Assembly: GCA_002077045.2 (NCBI GenBank)
Contig: KZ111150.1
Span: forward strand, 482,648-546,647
Length of the DNA: 64,000 nt
Source of the DNA: Rachicladosporium sp. CCFEE 5018
Lineage: Eukaryota > Ascomycota > Dothideomycetes > Cladosporiales > Cladosporiaceae
Reading direction: 5' to 3'
Shown here: in pieces, positions 10,234-19,923 of the stretch
Layout: the number at the start of each line of letters is the position of its first letter
How positions within the stretch are numbered: the stretch's first letter is position 1
Notes under the pieces: generated by a model
Seen by the model: only the letters and a program-made list of their open reading frames with translations
What the model was told of the DNA's origin: nothing
The model's database searches: none
Translations under genes and position numbers: made by a program

Positions 10234-10779
10234 ATGGCCTCTGACGACGGCGCCTCCCCGGAAGAACAACTCTTCGAAGCCTGCCGCCGCAACAACACCT
10301 CCCTCCTCCAAACCCTCCTCTCCACGCCACCCTTCTCCTCAGCCCCCCAGAAAACAGCCCACTTCCTAAACACCACCACCTCCCCCCTCGGCGCCTCAGC
10401 CCTCCACATCGCCGCCTCGCACGGCAGTTACGAAACTCTCGACCTTTTGCTAGATCAAGAGGGGCTGGAAATTGACCACACGGAACCTCGGGAGGGGGAC
10501 ACAGCGCTGCATTGCGCGGTGCGGTGGTGTAATTCGCAGGGCCCGCAGGGGTGGGAGGAGGGGAAGGGTGTGGTGGAGATTCTGGTTGATGCGGGGTGCG
10601 ATCCGAGGATACGGAACAAGGCGCGTTTGAGGCCTGTGGAGTTGCTGGATCCGAGGTGTGGGGAAGTGAGGGAGGTGCTGCAGAGAGCGGAGATGGGGAT
10701 GATGGCTGGGTTGGGAGCTGGGGGGGATGTTGTGGAGGAGAGTGATGGGGAGGGTGGGGCGGGGAGTGAGAGTGATTGA
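10234..10779 (+). CDS. Small ankyrin-repeat protein, copy A
   Basis: 181 aa, single exon. Two to three ankyrin units are visible: SPLGASALHIAASHGSYETL at about 50-70, then GDTALHCAVRWCN at about 88-100, with VVEILVDAGCDPRIRNKARL and a degenerate end (RPVELLDP). The tail (about 155-181) is acidic Gly/Glu/Ser. It resembles the small cytosolic ankyrin proteins of yeasts (YCR051W type), for which no enzymatic role is known. It differs from copy B (34775-35320) by about six residues, all in the first 65. Confidence 0.8.
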   Translation: MASDDGASPEEQLFEACRRNNTSLLQTLLSTPPFSSAPQKTAHFLNTTTSPLGASALHIAASHGSYETLDLLLDQEGLEIDHTEPREGDTALHCAVRWCNSQGPQGWEEGKGVVEILVDAGCDPRIRNKARLRPVELLDPRCGEVREVLQRAEMGMMAGLGAGGDVVEESDGEGGAGSESD

Positions 10780-11205
10780 GTACTGGTTCCGCAGTGCATG
10801 GGATGAGATGAGGTGGTATAGGTGAATTTGCATAGCGCTGGCGTTGGCCTAGAGCGCCTTTCTATCTCTGTATGACCGAGCGCATGAGCTCGAATCATAT
10901 GGCTTTCAGTGTGCCGTGGCTGTGGGCAGTGCCATCCACTTCCCATCCATATAATACAGCCTGTTCCAGACCGCGCCCGCTCTCTGCTCAAGCGCAATCT
11001 CCCGTTCACTTCCGTACTGTTCCTCAGGGCGAGCCTTGCGGCCGCACAAAGCTATGTGGACGCTGGCTTCTCTCGCCAAGCCAGCATGTCTTCCTTTGAG
11101 TGCCTCTGCTTTCTTCACGACTAAAGCTCCAGCTGCCAACCTTCATTTCCGTCTCCCAGTCTTGGAGGTTTTTCCTGCCCTGCACCTAACCCATCACTCC
11201 TCACA
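10780..11205. other. Convergent intergenic region (copy A)
   Basis: Holds the 3' ends of the ankyrin gene (+) and the SF3b5 gene (-). No gene seen. Confidence 0.5.
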
Positions 11206-11529
11206 TCACTCCTCCTCCACCCTCGGCGGCGCCCCGACAGGCAGTACCATCCGCTCCATACAATGCTTTCTAACCTCCTCAACCGTGCACCCCATGCCAA
11301 CACTCATGTACAACAGCATGCTGGGGTGGCCTTGATACGATGCGTAGGAATCGCGCATGATGTTTGAGGTCCACTCGTGTTTGGTCGTGTCGGCGTGCCC
11401 GGTGCCGATGAATTTGTTCTGGAGGGACTCGAGTTGTTGCTGCGTGCGGAGTTTATCGGCCTGTGATGAAAGGTTAGTGGGAGGAAGTGCGACGGGATTG
11501 GGGGGAGGGGAGGGGGAAGGACTAACCAT
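11206..11529 (-). CDS. Splicing factor 3B subunit 5 (SF3b10), copy A
   Basis: 85-aa subunit of the SF3b part of the U2 snRNP, which recognises the branch site in the nucleus. The first exon is only the ATG (11527-11529). A 66 bp intron (11461-11526, GTTAGT...CACAG) follows, and exon 2 is 11206-11460. The spliced protein shows the family core LESLQNKFIGTGHADTTKHE, then RDSYASYQGHPSMLLYMSV, and ends in Glu. Family members are about 85-86 aa, so the length supports the splice model. It is divergent with Nse3, sharing a 209 bp promoter. Copy B is at 35747-36070. Confidence 0.93.
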   Translation of the reverse strand: MVSPSPSPPPNPVALPPTNLSSQADKLRTQQQLESLQNKFIGTGHADTTKHEWTSNIMRDSYASYQGHPSMLLYMSVGMGCTVEEVRKHCMERMVLPVGAPPRVEEE

Positions 11530-11738
11530 TGTGAGGGTCTGCTGATGTGGTGATGAGGGATGAGGTGTTATTTGATGCACAACTTGAGTGTACTGGGTGG
11601 AGCTTCCAAGGTCTAATGATATCGCCGGCGCAAAGAGAGTTCAAAGATCGCCGAGGTTTATCCTCACTACGCGACTTCCACGCGACTTCAATCATCGATC
11701 CTACCCCTCCCTCTCCACACCGTTCACCGCCGCCCACG
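11530..11738. promoter_or_regulatory. Shared divergent promoter of SF3b5 and Nse3, copy A
   Basis: 209 bp between the two start codons. No TATA box seen. The same spacing is kept in copy B (36071-36279). Confidence 0.5.
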
Positions 11739-12777
11739 ATGCCACAGATTCAGCGAAAGCGCCGCGCTGAGCCATCCCCTTCCCCCTCCGCCTCACCAGA
11801 ACCTCAAACCCAACGCCGCCGTCAGTCCGCGTCCCCAGACTTTGACGCTACTCAAAATGGCGTCGACTCAGATCAGAATCTCGAAACGAGTGTCAAGAAG
11901 CTCGTCCGACTAGCTCTCAGCAGCGAATACCAACGTAAACCCCTCCGCCGCGCGGATATAACCGAGAAAGTCCTCGGCCCACAAGGCGGCAGACGATTCA
12001 AGAAAGTCTTCGAACGAGCGCAGGAAGAATTGCGAGGGGTGTTCGGAATGGAGCTCGTGGAGTTGCCGGTGAGGGAGAAGGTGACAGTACAGCAGCGACG
12101 AGGTACACTTCGCCTCCCCTCCCTCTCCTCTTGCAAGACTAACACACTCCCCAGCTGCAGCAAAAGCCACAGACAAAGCCTCAAAGGCGCCAGCAAGCTA
12201 CATCCTCATCTCCACCCTCCCCTCAGCCTTCACGCTCCCCTCCATCCTCCCGCCTTCCTCCCACCCAGTGCCGGGATTCGAGCCAACTTATACGGCGCTG
12301 TATACCCTCATCATATCCCTCATCCTCCTCTCCCGTGGCCAGCTAGCCGATACAAGACTAGAACGCTACCTCAAACGCCTCAATCTCTCTACCACGACGC
12401 CACTACCGGATACGACGACGCCGGTACTGTTGAAGAGGATGGAGAAGGATGGGTATATCAACCGGATCCGCGAACAGGGGCCTGGCGGTGAGGAAGATGT
12501 GAGTTGGACTGTGGGACCGAAGGGACGCGTGGAGGTCGGGGACCGGGGCGTGGGCGGGCTGGTACGAGGAGTCTTCGGAGGGGTGGAGGAGGAGGACGAT
12601 GAGCTAGAGCGGCGGATTGCAAGGAGCTTAGGCATCGGGGCGAGGGAGGAGGTCGCTGCGACGCAGAGGGATAAACAGAGTCAAGCACAAGGGCAAAAGA
12701 AGAAGAGAGGGCGGCCGAGGAGGGGGGAGGAAGCTGAGGGGGAAGAAGAGGAAGAGGAGGGGAGTGAGGAGGACTGA
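11739..12777 (+). CDS. MAGE-domain protein, Nse3 subunit of the Smc5-Smc6 complex, copy A
   Basis: 328 aa from exons 11739-12102 and 12155-12777, joined over a 52 bp intron (GTACAC...CCCAG, with a CTAAC branch site). Residues 1-50 are a basic Pro/Ser-rich lead. The MAGE homology domain follows: VKKLVRLALSSEYQRKPLRR, ITEKVLG, FKKVFERAQEELRGVFGMEL, then after the intron SYILISTLPSAF, YTLIISLILLSRGQL and LKRMEKDGYINRI. The last 70 residues are acidic/basic low complexity, including a KKKRGRPRRG AT-hook-like stretch. Nse3 works with Nse1 and Nse4 in DNA repair in the nucleus. The intron is needed to keep the MAGE domain in frame. Copy B is at 36280-37322. Confidence 0.88.
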
Positions 12778-13318
12778 GATCAGGGCCGCGGCACGACGCA
12801 AAACACGACTGTAACACAATGTATAGATATGTAGCTACGACGCAACGCGATGAGACGAGATGATCTGAGAAATCTGCAATGCTTTTCCATTGAGTGGCAC
12901 CGTATGTACAGCATATGCAATCCCCTTCTTGAACGCCCGCTGGCCGTCAGCCGCTCTGCGGTGCTCCCCGCCCGGAACGACACCCATGGTATCCAAGAAA
13001 ACGCCTTCCAAACATGGCCGTGCAACAGCTCTGCAACGAGTGTCCTCGCTCGCTCTCCATTCGCACCTTCTGCCTTGCGAGACGATGACTGCTCTTCGTC
13101 AGCGTCGCAGCCACACGCGCTCACTGCCACCCACTGCAAAGCCTGCCCTGTGTTTGGGGCACCTCTGCGTCCGCATGACGGCATGCCTTGCCAAAACTCG
13201 CAGCTGGCGTGACTGGTTGAGGTGTCTGCCTCTGAGGATGAACTCTCTGCGCCATCAGGCTTCTGCTGTCATGGCGGTACTGCTGTAGGTAGGCTTCCTT
13301 CGACTCAATTTCTTCCTT
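12778..13318. other. Convergent intergenic region (copy A)
   Basis: No gene seen. This is one of the more diverged parts when compared with copy B (37323-37876). Confidence 0.5.
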
Positions 13319-14842
13319 TCAGACCCACCCAAAGCCCGCCAGAACGGTCTTCACCTCACTCTCCTTCATCGCACTACTCCCTAGTCCCCTAACCATACTC
13401 CCGCCCTTCAGTCTCTTAACGCCTTCCTCCACCTTCCAAGCTTCAGCCTTACTGATAAGGAAGGTGTACTTGGTGTGCACCTGGTCCTTAACCGTCGCCC
13501 TAAACACAAACAAATCCCCGCTCTTCCCCTCCTCAACAGCCTTGAGCGTCCAAGCCTTGACGTCCCATTCCCGCATCGCCACGCCGCGGACGTCGTCATC
13601 TATGAACAAACCCTCGGACTGAAGCTTCAGCACTAGACCGTCTGAGACTGAGCCGGTGGAGGCTATGAGCTCGGCTATGGCTTTGTTTGGGAAGGAATCA
13701 GAGGTCTTATACACGGCTTTCAATATGATCTTCGCTGGATCCAAAGTAGAGTACGGTCCTCTATGACTCGGTGGCGGCGTAGTACGGGCAGTGGAGTGGG
13801 AGGGTGCGTAGCTCGACTCACTCAAACCCGAGATCGAGGAAGCAGAGGAGTGAAACGGCTTGGATTTCGGCGTAGGCGTGTCGTAGGGTCGGAAGGAGTG
13901 CTCGTCTTCGGTGCCTACTGCGCTTCTGGCGGAAGGCCGCATGTAAGGTTTGTTTGGGCTTGTTGCCGGTGAGGTCTTTGCGGAGGACTGGCGCATGCGC
14001 TCGTCGCGTTGGGCGCGGAGGGCTGCGAGGCGGTCGGTGGAGGATTGGGATGCCTTTTCCCTGGCTTCGCGTTCGCGTGTGTCTTTGTCGCGGGTTTCGC
14101 GATCTCGAGACAGCTTCTCTCGGGCTAAGCGTTCACGGGACTCGCGTTCCCGCTGCTCCTTCTCGCGGGCACGAGCTTGCTCCCACTTCTCCTTCTCAGC
14201 TTGCGCTTTGGCTGTCCGGTCGGCTTCATCTCGTAGCTTCTGCGCGGCTGCTCGTTTGGCAGCAAGATCCTCAGCACGTTTCCGCTCGTCTTCTTTCCGC
14301 TTCGTCTCCTCTCTCGCTTTCTCCCAGCCTGACTTTGCTCCAGCTTCAGGCGTTGGACCAGCTCCTGCGTGCGGAGGAGGCGCATGTGCACCCGAATGGG
14401 GAGGCGGCGGGGCATAACCGTGCGCCTCGGGGCCAGTGCCGGCTTTGTACTGATTCTGGCTCGAGCCTGATGCACTGCCTCCTGTGCCTGACCCTGTCGT
14501 GCCGCCTTCGCCTGCTGTTTTACCCATGGCCCACGCTACTAGACCCACGATGCCGGCCAGTATGAGCACACCCAGCGCATTACCTGCCAGTACTGTCGCG
14601 AACCAAGCCTTGAGTACTGGGACAACTGCTACGTAGACTCCCACTGCCGCCAGCGCGACCAGTATGCCCGCTATGAAGCTATTCCGTTGCGGCTGTAGTG
14701 AAGGCAAGTACAGGAAGCCTCCACCTGACGAGTGCGGTGGGATGATGAAGATATCGTAGTTGCCGTCTGGGAGTCCGCCGGGCGGTCGAGGCGTGGAGCC
14801 GTGTGGTGGCGGTGGAGGAGGCGGCGCACCTCCTTCCTCCAT
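13319..14842 (-). CDS. Two-TM coiled-coil protein of unknown function, copy A
   Basis: 507 aa, single exon, not assigned to a named family. Residues 1-25 are Pro-rich. Two hydrophobic segments lie at about 55-77 and 81-105. A Gly/Ser linker leads to a highly charged coiled coil (about 170-300; many repeats of the REREARE/KE type). A Ser/Pro linker is followed by a folded C-terminal domain (about 375-507) with KIILKAVYKTSDSFPNKAIA and a conserved end FGWV. The layout suggests a membrane-anchored protein with its tail in the cytosol; the compartment is not evident. The C-terminal half may be a PH-like or lipid-binding fold, but that is a guess. Copy B at 37877-39400 has the same length. Confidence 0.7.
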   Translation of the reverse strand: MEEGGAPPPPPPPHGSTPRPPGGLPDGNYDIFIIPPHSSGGGFLYLPSLQPQRNSFIAGILVALAAVGVYVAVVPVLKAWFATVLAGNALGVLILAGIVGLVAWAMGKTAGEGGTTGSGTGGSASGSSQNQYKAGTGPEAHGYAPPPPHSGAHAPPPHAGAGPTPEAGAKSGWEKAREETKRKEDERKRAEDLAAKRAAAQKLRDEADRTAKAQAEKEKWEQARAREKEQRERESRERLAREKLSRDRETRDKDTREREAREKASQSSTDRLAALRAQRDERMRQSSAKTSPATSPNKPYMRPSARSAVGTEDEHSFRPYDTPTPKSKPFHSSASSISGLSESSYAPSHSTARTTPPPSHRGPYSTLDPAKIILKAVYKTSDSFPNKAIAELIASTGSVSDGLVLKLQSEGLFIDDDVRGVAMREWDVKAWTLKAVEEGKSGDLFVFRATVKDQVHTKYTFLISKAEAWKVEEGVKRLKGGSMVRGLGSSAMKESEVKTVLAGFGWV

Positions 14843-15950
14843 TGCGCTTCTTCAGTCTAGCGGCCTAGGCTACGAGCGCAATCTGTCGTGTGAAGTTATG
14901 ATTCTGTGCACACGTTTGAAGCGTCGTGGAGGAGGCATGGAGGCAGCGTCCTGGTAGCGGGCGTTGCGGGTTGAGTTGCTGATTGAGAGTACTTGTGTAT
15001 GTCGAGTGTCATGTACAGTGCATGTTCGAGGCCTTGTAGTCGAGTGGTGTGAATGTTGTCTACCTAGAGTGTCATCAAAAGATCAGAGGTTGGTGGCTCG
15101 AGGCGGGCGCGTGCAGCGGTTGCAGCGATCCGTCGCGCTCAACTGCCGAAGGAACACATGGAAGCCCTGTCAAAGACAAGACACAACGGGTTCAAGGTAC
15201 TCCACGAAACAAACAGTAAGACGCTGGGAAGGAGATGCTCGGTCGTCGAAGTGAGTAGTATGTATCAAGTATTCGAAGACATCAACAGTGACCCTTCTGC
15301 CCTCGACTCACGCGCGCGCTCCACCACGAATAGGAGTCAACCCCGGCAGTCTCATTTCGCTGATTTGTCTGTCACCGCGGTGCTGTCTCCGCTGCTGTGC
15401 AGTGGTATGTGTACCGATTTGCTCTGTGGCCACGCTTCTGCATCTCTGCATGCGTCTACCAGTCCTAGACTGCATGACTTTCACCGCTTGACACGTTGCG
15501 GCGAGCTTTTGGGGTAAACATGTCGCGAGCTGCATGTCAATAACGCTAGCCCGCACGGCAACGAGCAGACTTTCGTCGACACGCGAGCGACAGAACACAT
15601 GGAGCTGCCCTAGGAACTCTCTCATAGTCACCATTTCGCAAAATGAGTTCTTACAGTACGGCACGTATGCTGACAGCCTCTCGGGGATCTAGTGAGACAC
15701 ACCGACGATGATATGTAGCACGGCTCGTCTTCACACAGAGCTCCTGCCCGAGTTTGCTCCCTCTGTCACGTTCATGAGGTGGTACGTCATCTGCAAAGCC
15801 GCGTGGGGATATCGCAGAGCCTCATGTTAGCATATGGAAGGCAACTGGATGAACATGCATACAATCTAGCCCACGTCTGGAGAGATACCACGGACTACGA
15901 CGGAGTGCCATAGGAGAAAGCTGACTGTTCGTACGCCGCACTGACATAGC
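14843..15950. other. Divergent intergenic region (copy A)
   Basis: 1.1 kb between divergent starts. I see no coding region; small frames here are not supported by the pattern of differences from copy B (39401-40521). Confidence 0.5.
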
Positions 15951-17951
15951 ATGGCCTCCTCCTCAGTCGGCTCCGACATCTTCGCCCTGCTCTCCCTCCT
16001 CGTCATCTCAATCGGCGTCCTTCTCCTCCTCCGCCACTACCTCCCACTGCGGACCACACCCGGCTACCTCCTCTTCCCCGTCTTCCTCGCACTCGCCCTA
16101 CCCTGCAGCATTATCCTGCTGGTACCCATAGACCTCGCCTCTTCCTCACCAGACGCTGCAGATGATCGACATCGCGGCGTGTGGCTTCCTGAAGCGGTCG
16201 TCCTCACGACATGGCGCATTACCTACTGGCTCACGTTCGTGCTGACGTGGTTCATACTGCCTTTCCTGGGCGAGTACTGCGACTCTGGCTTCCGTGACAC
16301 GAGGGCGAGGGTCTTGTATTCATTGCGGAGTAATGCGCGGTATCAGCTCATCACTTTCGGCACCGCGCTGGCTGGGCTGGTCTACTTCATTCTGAGTAAT
16401 GGCTTCCGAGGACAGAGCATCAAGGGCTTGGTCATGGCGTTGGCATATGCATGGGGCCTGGTCCTGGCAATAGGATTGATGGGGCATGGACTTGTGGCAC
16501 TGCCGAGACGTGTTTGGAGGAATGCGAGGGTGGGCGATCGGTTGAGAAATCTGCAGTCACAGGCGCCGAGAACCAAGGATCGGCTGGACGATGCGGTGGA
16601 GGAGCTGGGTGGCTTGGAGGATACGGTGATGCAGCTGAGGCAGAGAAAGACAGGAATGGGCAAGGAGATGCAGGAGTGGGTTGAGGAGCTGGCAGAGACT
16701 GCGAGCACGCCTCGAAGCGCAGCATCACGGCCGTCTAACCCGACATTACCGGCGGTTGTCACCGAACGCTACATTGCAGATCTCACCCGCAAACTCAAGC
16801 GAGCGCGCCACAAAAAAGCGCGCTTCACATCTGAATGGTCCGCCCTCTGCCTCCGCGCAAAACACACGCAAACAATTCTCGGCGCCTCCTCTTCAAAGAC
16901 CCTCCCCTCAACCCGCCCCGCAAACGCCCTCCTCCCGAACCTCCTAACCCCAGCCCTCCGTTACCACCTCCACGCCAATCTCCTCCCCTACAGTCGACTA
17001 ACCCTCTCCTACGCCCTAGCAGCAGCCTCAGTCTTCCTAATTTTCTCCGAACTAATATCCCCCTTCCTCCCGCAAATCAGCATCATCTCCCTCACCATTG
17101 CGCCCCACAGCGCCAAGGCCGGTCTAACCTTCCCCTCCCAACTCCTAGCAGCAGCCTGGCTGCTGTACATGCAACTCTCTACCCTCAGCACGCTCTCCAC
17201 CCTCCGCGTCTGGGGCAATCGCGCCTTGGTGCCTCGAGCCACCTATCCCGAGAGCGCAACTTGGTACGCACTCCAAGTCGCCAAGCTCACGGTCCCACTG
17301 AGCTATAATTTCATCACTATGCTGCCCCGCGATCTGCTACTACGAACGCAATTCTACCAATTCCTCGGGAAGCTGATAAACCTCACTCCCTTGGGCGAGG
17401 GTTTCAGCAAAGTTTTCCCGTGCTTCGTTCTCCTCCCCGTCTTAGCAACGGCGTTCAATCTGTATGGCCGAGTTGGGCGGGCTGTGGGCTTGGAGGGGCT
17501 GGGGGATGAGGATGAGGCTGATGGCCAAGGAAGCGGTTTCGGCACTGGAGGGTGGCGAGAAGGCAAAGCTCTTATAGACGCCGAACTCCAGCGTCATGAC
17601 GCTTTCTCCGCCTCCCTCGGCTTGGAAGCCAGGGCCGGCAGTCTCGACATCCCCTCCCGCTCCGATGCGCCATTACTGCCCAGCTCGACCGCTGATGCTG
17701 GAGTAGCGAGGACTAGAGAGGCGAGACGGGAGTTCAATGCTATCACAAACCAGGAAGAAGAGGCTGAGGGTGCAGATGGCGCGAGGCATTTTTATCAGGA
17801 TTTCGGGGAGCGGGTGAAGAATACTTTCGACAATGTCGAGAGGCCGGAGTGGTTCAAGACGCCGGCTTGGCTGGGGCCGGAGGGTGATGGTGGGAGTGCG
17901 CTGAGGCGGTGGTTTGGGGGACGGGCGGAGGATGGGAGGTTGAGGCTATAG
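15951..17951 (+). CDS. LMBR1 family multi-pass membrane protein, copy A
   Basis: 666 aa, single exon. N-terminal TM segments lie at about 10-28, 38-60, 80-105, 127-148 and 155-183. A long cytosolic coiled coil (about 195-300, including DRLDDAVEELGGLEDTVMQL) follows. More TM segments lie between about 345 and 500, with the family-type LSYNFITMLP motif. The tail is acidic and disordered. This matches the LMBR1/LMBD2-like fungal proteins, integral membrane proteins of unclear transport or receptor-like role. It converges with the MFS gene; only 82 bp separate the stop codons. Copy B (40522-42567) can start 15 codons earlier. Confidence 0.88.
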   Translation: MASSSVGSDIFALLSLLVISIGVLLLLRHYLPLRTTPGYLLFPVFLALALPCSIILLVPIDLASSSPDAADDRHRGVWLPEAVVLTTWRITYWLTFVLTWFILPFLGEYCDSGFRDTRARVLYSLRSNARYQLITFGTALAGLVYFILSNGFRGQSIKGLVMALAYAWGLVLAIGLMGHGLVALPRRVWRNARVGDRLRNLQSQAPRTKDRLDDAVEELGGLEDTVMQLRQRKTGMGKEMQEWVEELAETASTPRSAASRPSNPTLPAVVTERYIADLTRKLKRARHKKARFTSEWSALCLRAKHTQTILGASSSKTLPSTRPANALLPNLLTPALRYHLHANLLPYSRLTLSYALAAASVFLIFSELISPFLPQISIISLTIAPHSAKAGLTFPSQLLAAAWLLYMQLSTLSTLSTLRVWGNRALVPRATYPESATWYALQVAKLTVPLSYNFITMLPRDLLLRTQFYQFLGKLINLTPLGEGFSKVFPCFVLLPVLATAFNLYGRVGRAVGLEGLGDEDEADGQGSGFGTGGWREGKALIDAELQRHDAFSASLGLEARAGSLDIPSRSDAPLLPSSTADAGVARTREARREFNAITNQEEEAEGADGARHFYQDFGERVKNTFDNVERPEWFKTPAWLGPEGDGGSALRRWFGGRAEDGRLRL

Positions 17952-18033
17952 ACTTTCATGTCCACATCTCACGAGAACCTTGAGCCAACCTCCCACCTCT
18001 CGTCTAACGCCGCGCTCACAGCCCCATGTTTGT

Positions 18034-19447
18034 CTACGCCACCTCTCCTGCAATAGCCCTGCTGCCGTGCATCTTCGCCAACCACGTCTTACTCAAAAAC
18101 ACCCTAATGCTCTTTCCCTTCCACATGAACAGCAGCAGCATCAAATTATTCACCAGCAGCACTGCTGCGAACGCTCCGGCTATGACCGTCGCGAAGCCCT
18201 TGGATAAGATCCAGTCCAGCAGGGAGTACCCGAGGCCGAAGGAAATGGCGTTCTTGCCGATGTTCATGGCGATCAGCATCTCGGACATGTTGGCGTTATA
18301 GGAGTCCATGGCGTAGGCGAGGGTAAAGGTGAAGTAGAAGAGTGCGGACCTGCGCGGTACATCAGTACAGCATCACGGAACGTGCCGGGAGGGGATGGCA
18401 AGACTTACCAGTCGAGCATCGCAACCCCAGCAAACAGCCCAACCCAGTGTAGTTGCTTCTGCGCCACCATGCCGTAGACTACCAGCCCTGCGGGCCCGAC
18501 GAGCATAGCTGGCAGCATGACGCCGAGCCGCATCTCGGCTTCGCGGATACCGTTGTTCTTCACTGTTAGGCGGGCGGCAAGGCGGTCAGAGGAGTTTGCA
18601 AAGGGAATCGAGAGGCCGTAGCCGATTATGAAGGCTATAGCCAACAGGCCGGCTGAGGATTGAGCCAAAGGTAAGGTGGTTGGACTATCAGGATCGGGAA
18701 GGTGTAGTTGAATGCGAGGGCGGCGCAGCCGATGTAGATGCCTGGACGTGGTTGTTAGCTGGGCGGAGTCTGTGGAGGAGAGGTGGGAGGCTCACCGAAG
18801 CTGGTGATGACCCAAAGCACCTGCGGGACGAAGAAGTAGGAGAATGAGCGCAGGATCATGCCGAAGAACTGTATATCTGGGTCTACGCCGCTCCAGGGGT
18901 TGAGCGTGGAGACGTAGCTGTGCCTCGCTGGCTGGATCGCGGGACCAGAGAGCTCGACGTTGGCGGTATCGACATGCGAAGTATCGACGGCTTGCGAGGC
19001 CACATGCGCGTGCTTCTCATGCAACGCCTCGTCGCTCGCCACACTGCTGGGAGGCGACATCCTGACCTTGCGCTTATACATCGTCTCCGGGACCAAAAAG
19101 AACGTCGCAATAAACAACGCCATCGCAAACGCAAAATGCACGTAAAAGAAAAGCTTATGGTTATGCGGCGCAGCATTCAACATATACCCAGCTGGCAGCG
19201 CGCCGATACCGCCTAGGCATAAGGCGACGGTGTAGTAGCTGATGCGCTTGCCGCGCTCGTGCAGGAAGTAAATGTCGTTCACGCATTGCACGGGCAGGGC
19301 TTCGCAGACGGAGCTGCCCAGGGCGACGATGATGCGGCACGCGAGGAAGCTGTTGTAGTCGTTCGCTACGGCGCAGCCGAGGGTGCCGAAGGCGTAGAGG
19401 AGTTGGGAGAAGAGCATTGTGGGGCGGCGGCCGAATTTCATGTACAT
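18034..19447 (-). pseudogene. MFS transporter, copy A: 3' part, cut by gap and carrying a 1-bp deletion
   Basis: C-terminal three exons of a 12-TM drug:H+ antiporter-type MFS protein: exon 6 18034-18349, exon 5 18409-18741, exon 4 18796 to the gap. Introns are 59 and 54 bp. Exon 4 begins at the motif-A loop MYMKFGRRPTMLFSQ. Exon 5 is 333 bp against 334 bp in copy B: one base is missing at about 18664 (GAGCCAAAG here, GAGTCCAAAG in B). This breaks the frame between PPYLW and QSSAGLLAIAF. It could be a true null allele or a sequencing error. The 5' exons of this same gene are at 62880-63391, 43 kb away, because another contig set was placed in the gap. Confidence 0.82.
18900..19447. repeat. Contig-end duplicate, exact match to 62332-62879
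   Basis: 548 bp inside MFS exon 4, repeated exactly at the start of the last contig. Both share the copy A-specific bases (CTGGGAGG; GGGACCAAAAAG; AATAAAC), which differ in copy B. So the contig ending at 19447 joins the one starting at 62332. Confidence 0.92.
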
Positions 19448-19547
19448 NNNNNNNNNNNNNNNNNNNNNNNNNNNNNNNNNNNNNNNNNNNNNNNNNNNNN
19501 NNNNNNNNNNNNNNNNNNNNNNNNNNNNNNNNNNNNNNNNNNNNNNN
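19448..19547. other. Assembly gap, 100 N
   Basis: Exactly 100 N. The sequence to the right is not the continuation of the MFS gene to the left. Confidence 0.97.
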
Positions 19548-19923
19548 GCGATGCATAGGAGGTTATTAGGGGAGAGATCTGCGCCTGGGCGTGCATCTCA
19601 TTGGGGACGCGTACTGGGCAAAAGTCGCATAGCATAGCGTTCAAGCGATTGATTTGTTCACAACACTCATCATCACTCATCAACCTCACGCATTCAAACC
19701 CGTGATGCCTCTCTTGTAACAGTTCATGCAGTAAATATCGCCGTGGTCTTGGCACAACCGAGGCCCACGCACTTTGGAACGAATTGAGAGCTTGGACAGC
19801 TTCCCGTTCGCTTCATGCGGCCCGCTCTGGACACACCGCGAGAAACAGATCTTCACGGCAAACACACCCTCACTTTCGTATGATGGATCGCTGCTTGTCA
19901 TAGCAACCCATCCTACCGCCAAC
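19548..19923. other. Start of contig 3; promoter of the Stm1-like gene
   Basis: 376 bp with no supported gene. A minus-strand frame (19686-20006) ending in a Cys/His-containing stretch overlaps the Stm1 first exon and is rejected. Confidence 0.45.

Noticed and set aside
19259..19558. Frames running through N runs (also at 5780, 44062, 62232)
   Set aside because: Artefacts of translating N; they join unrelated contigs.
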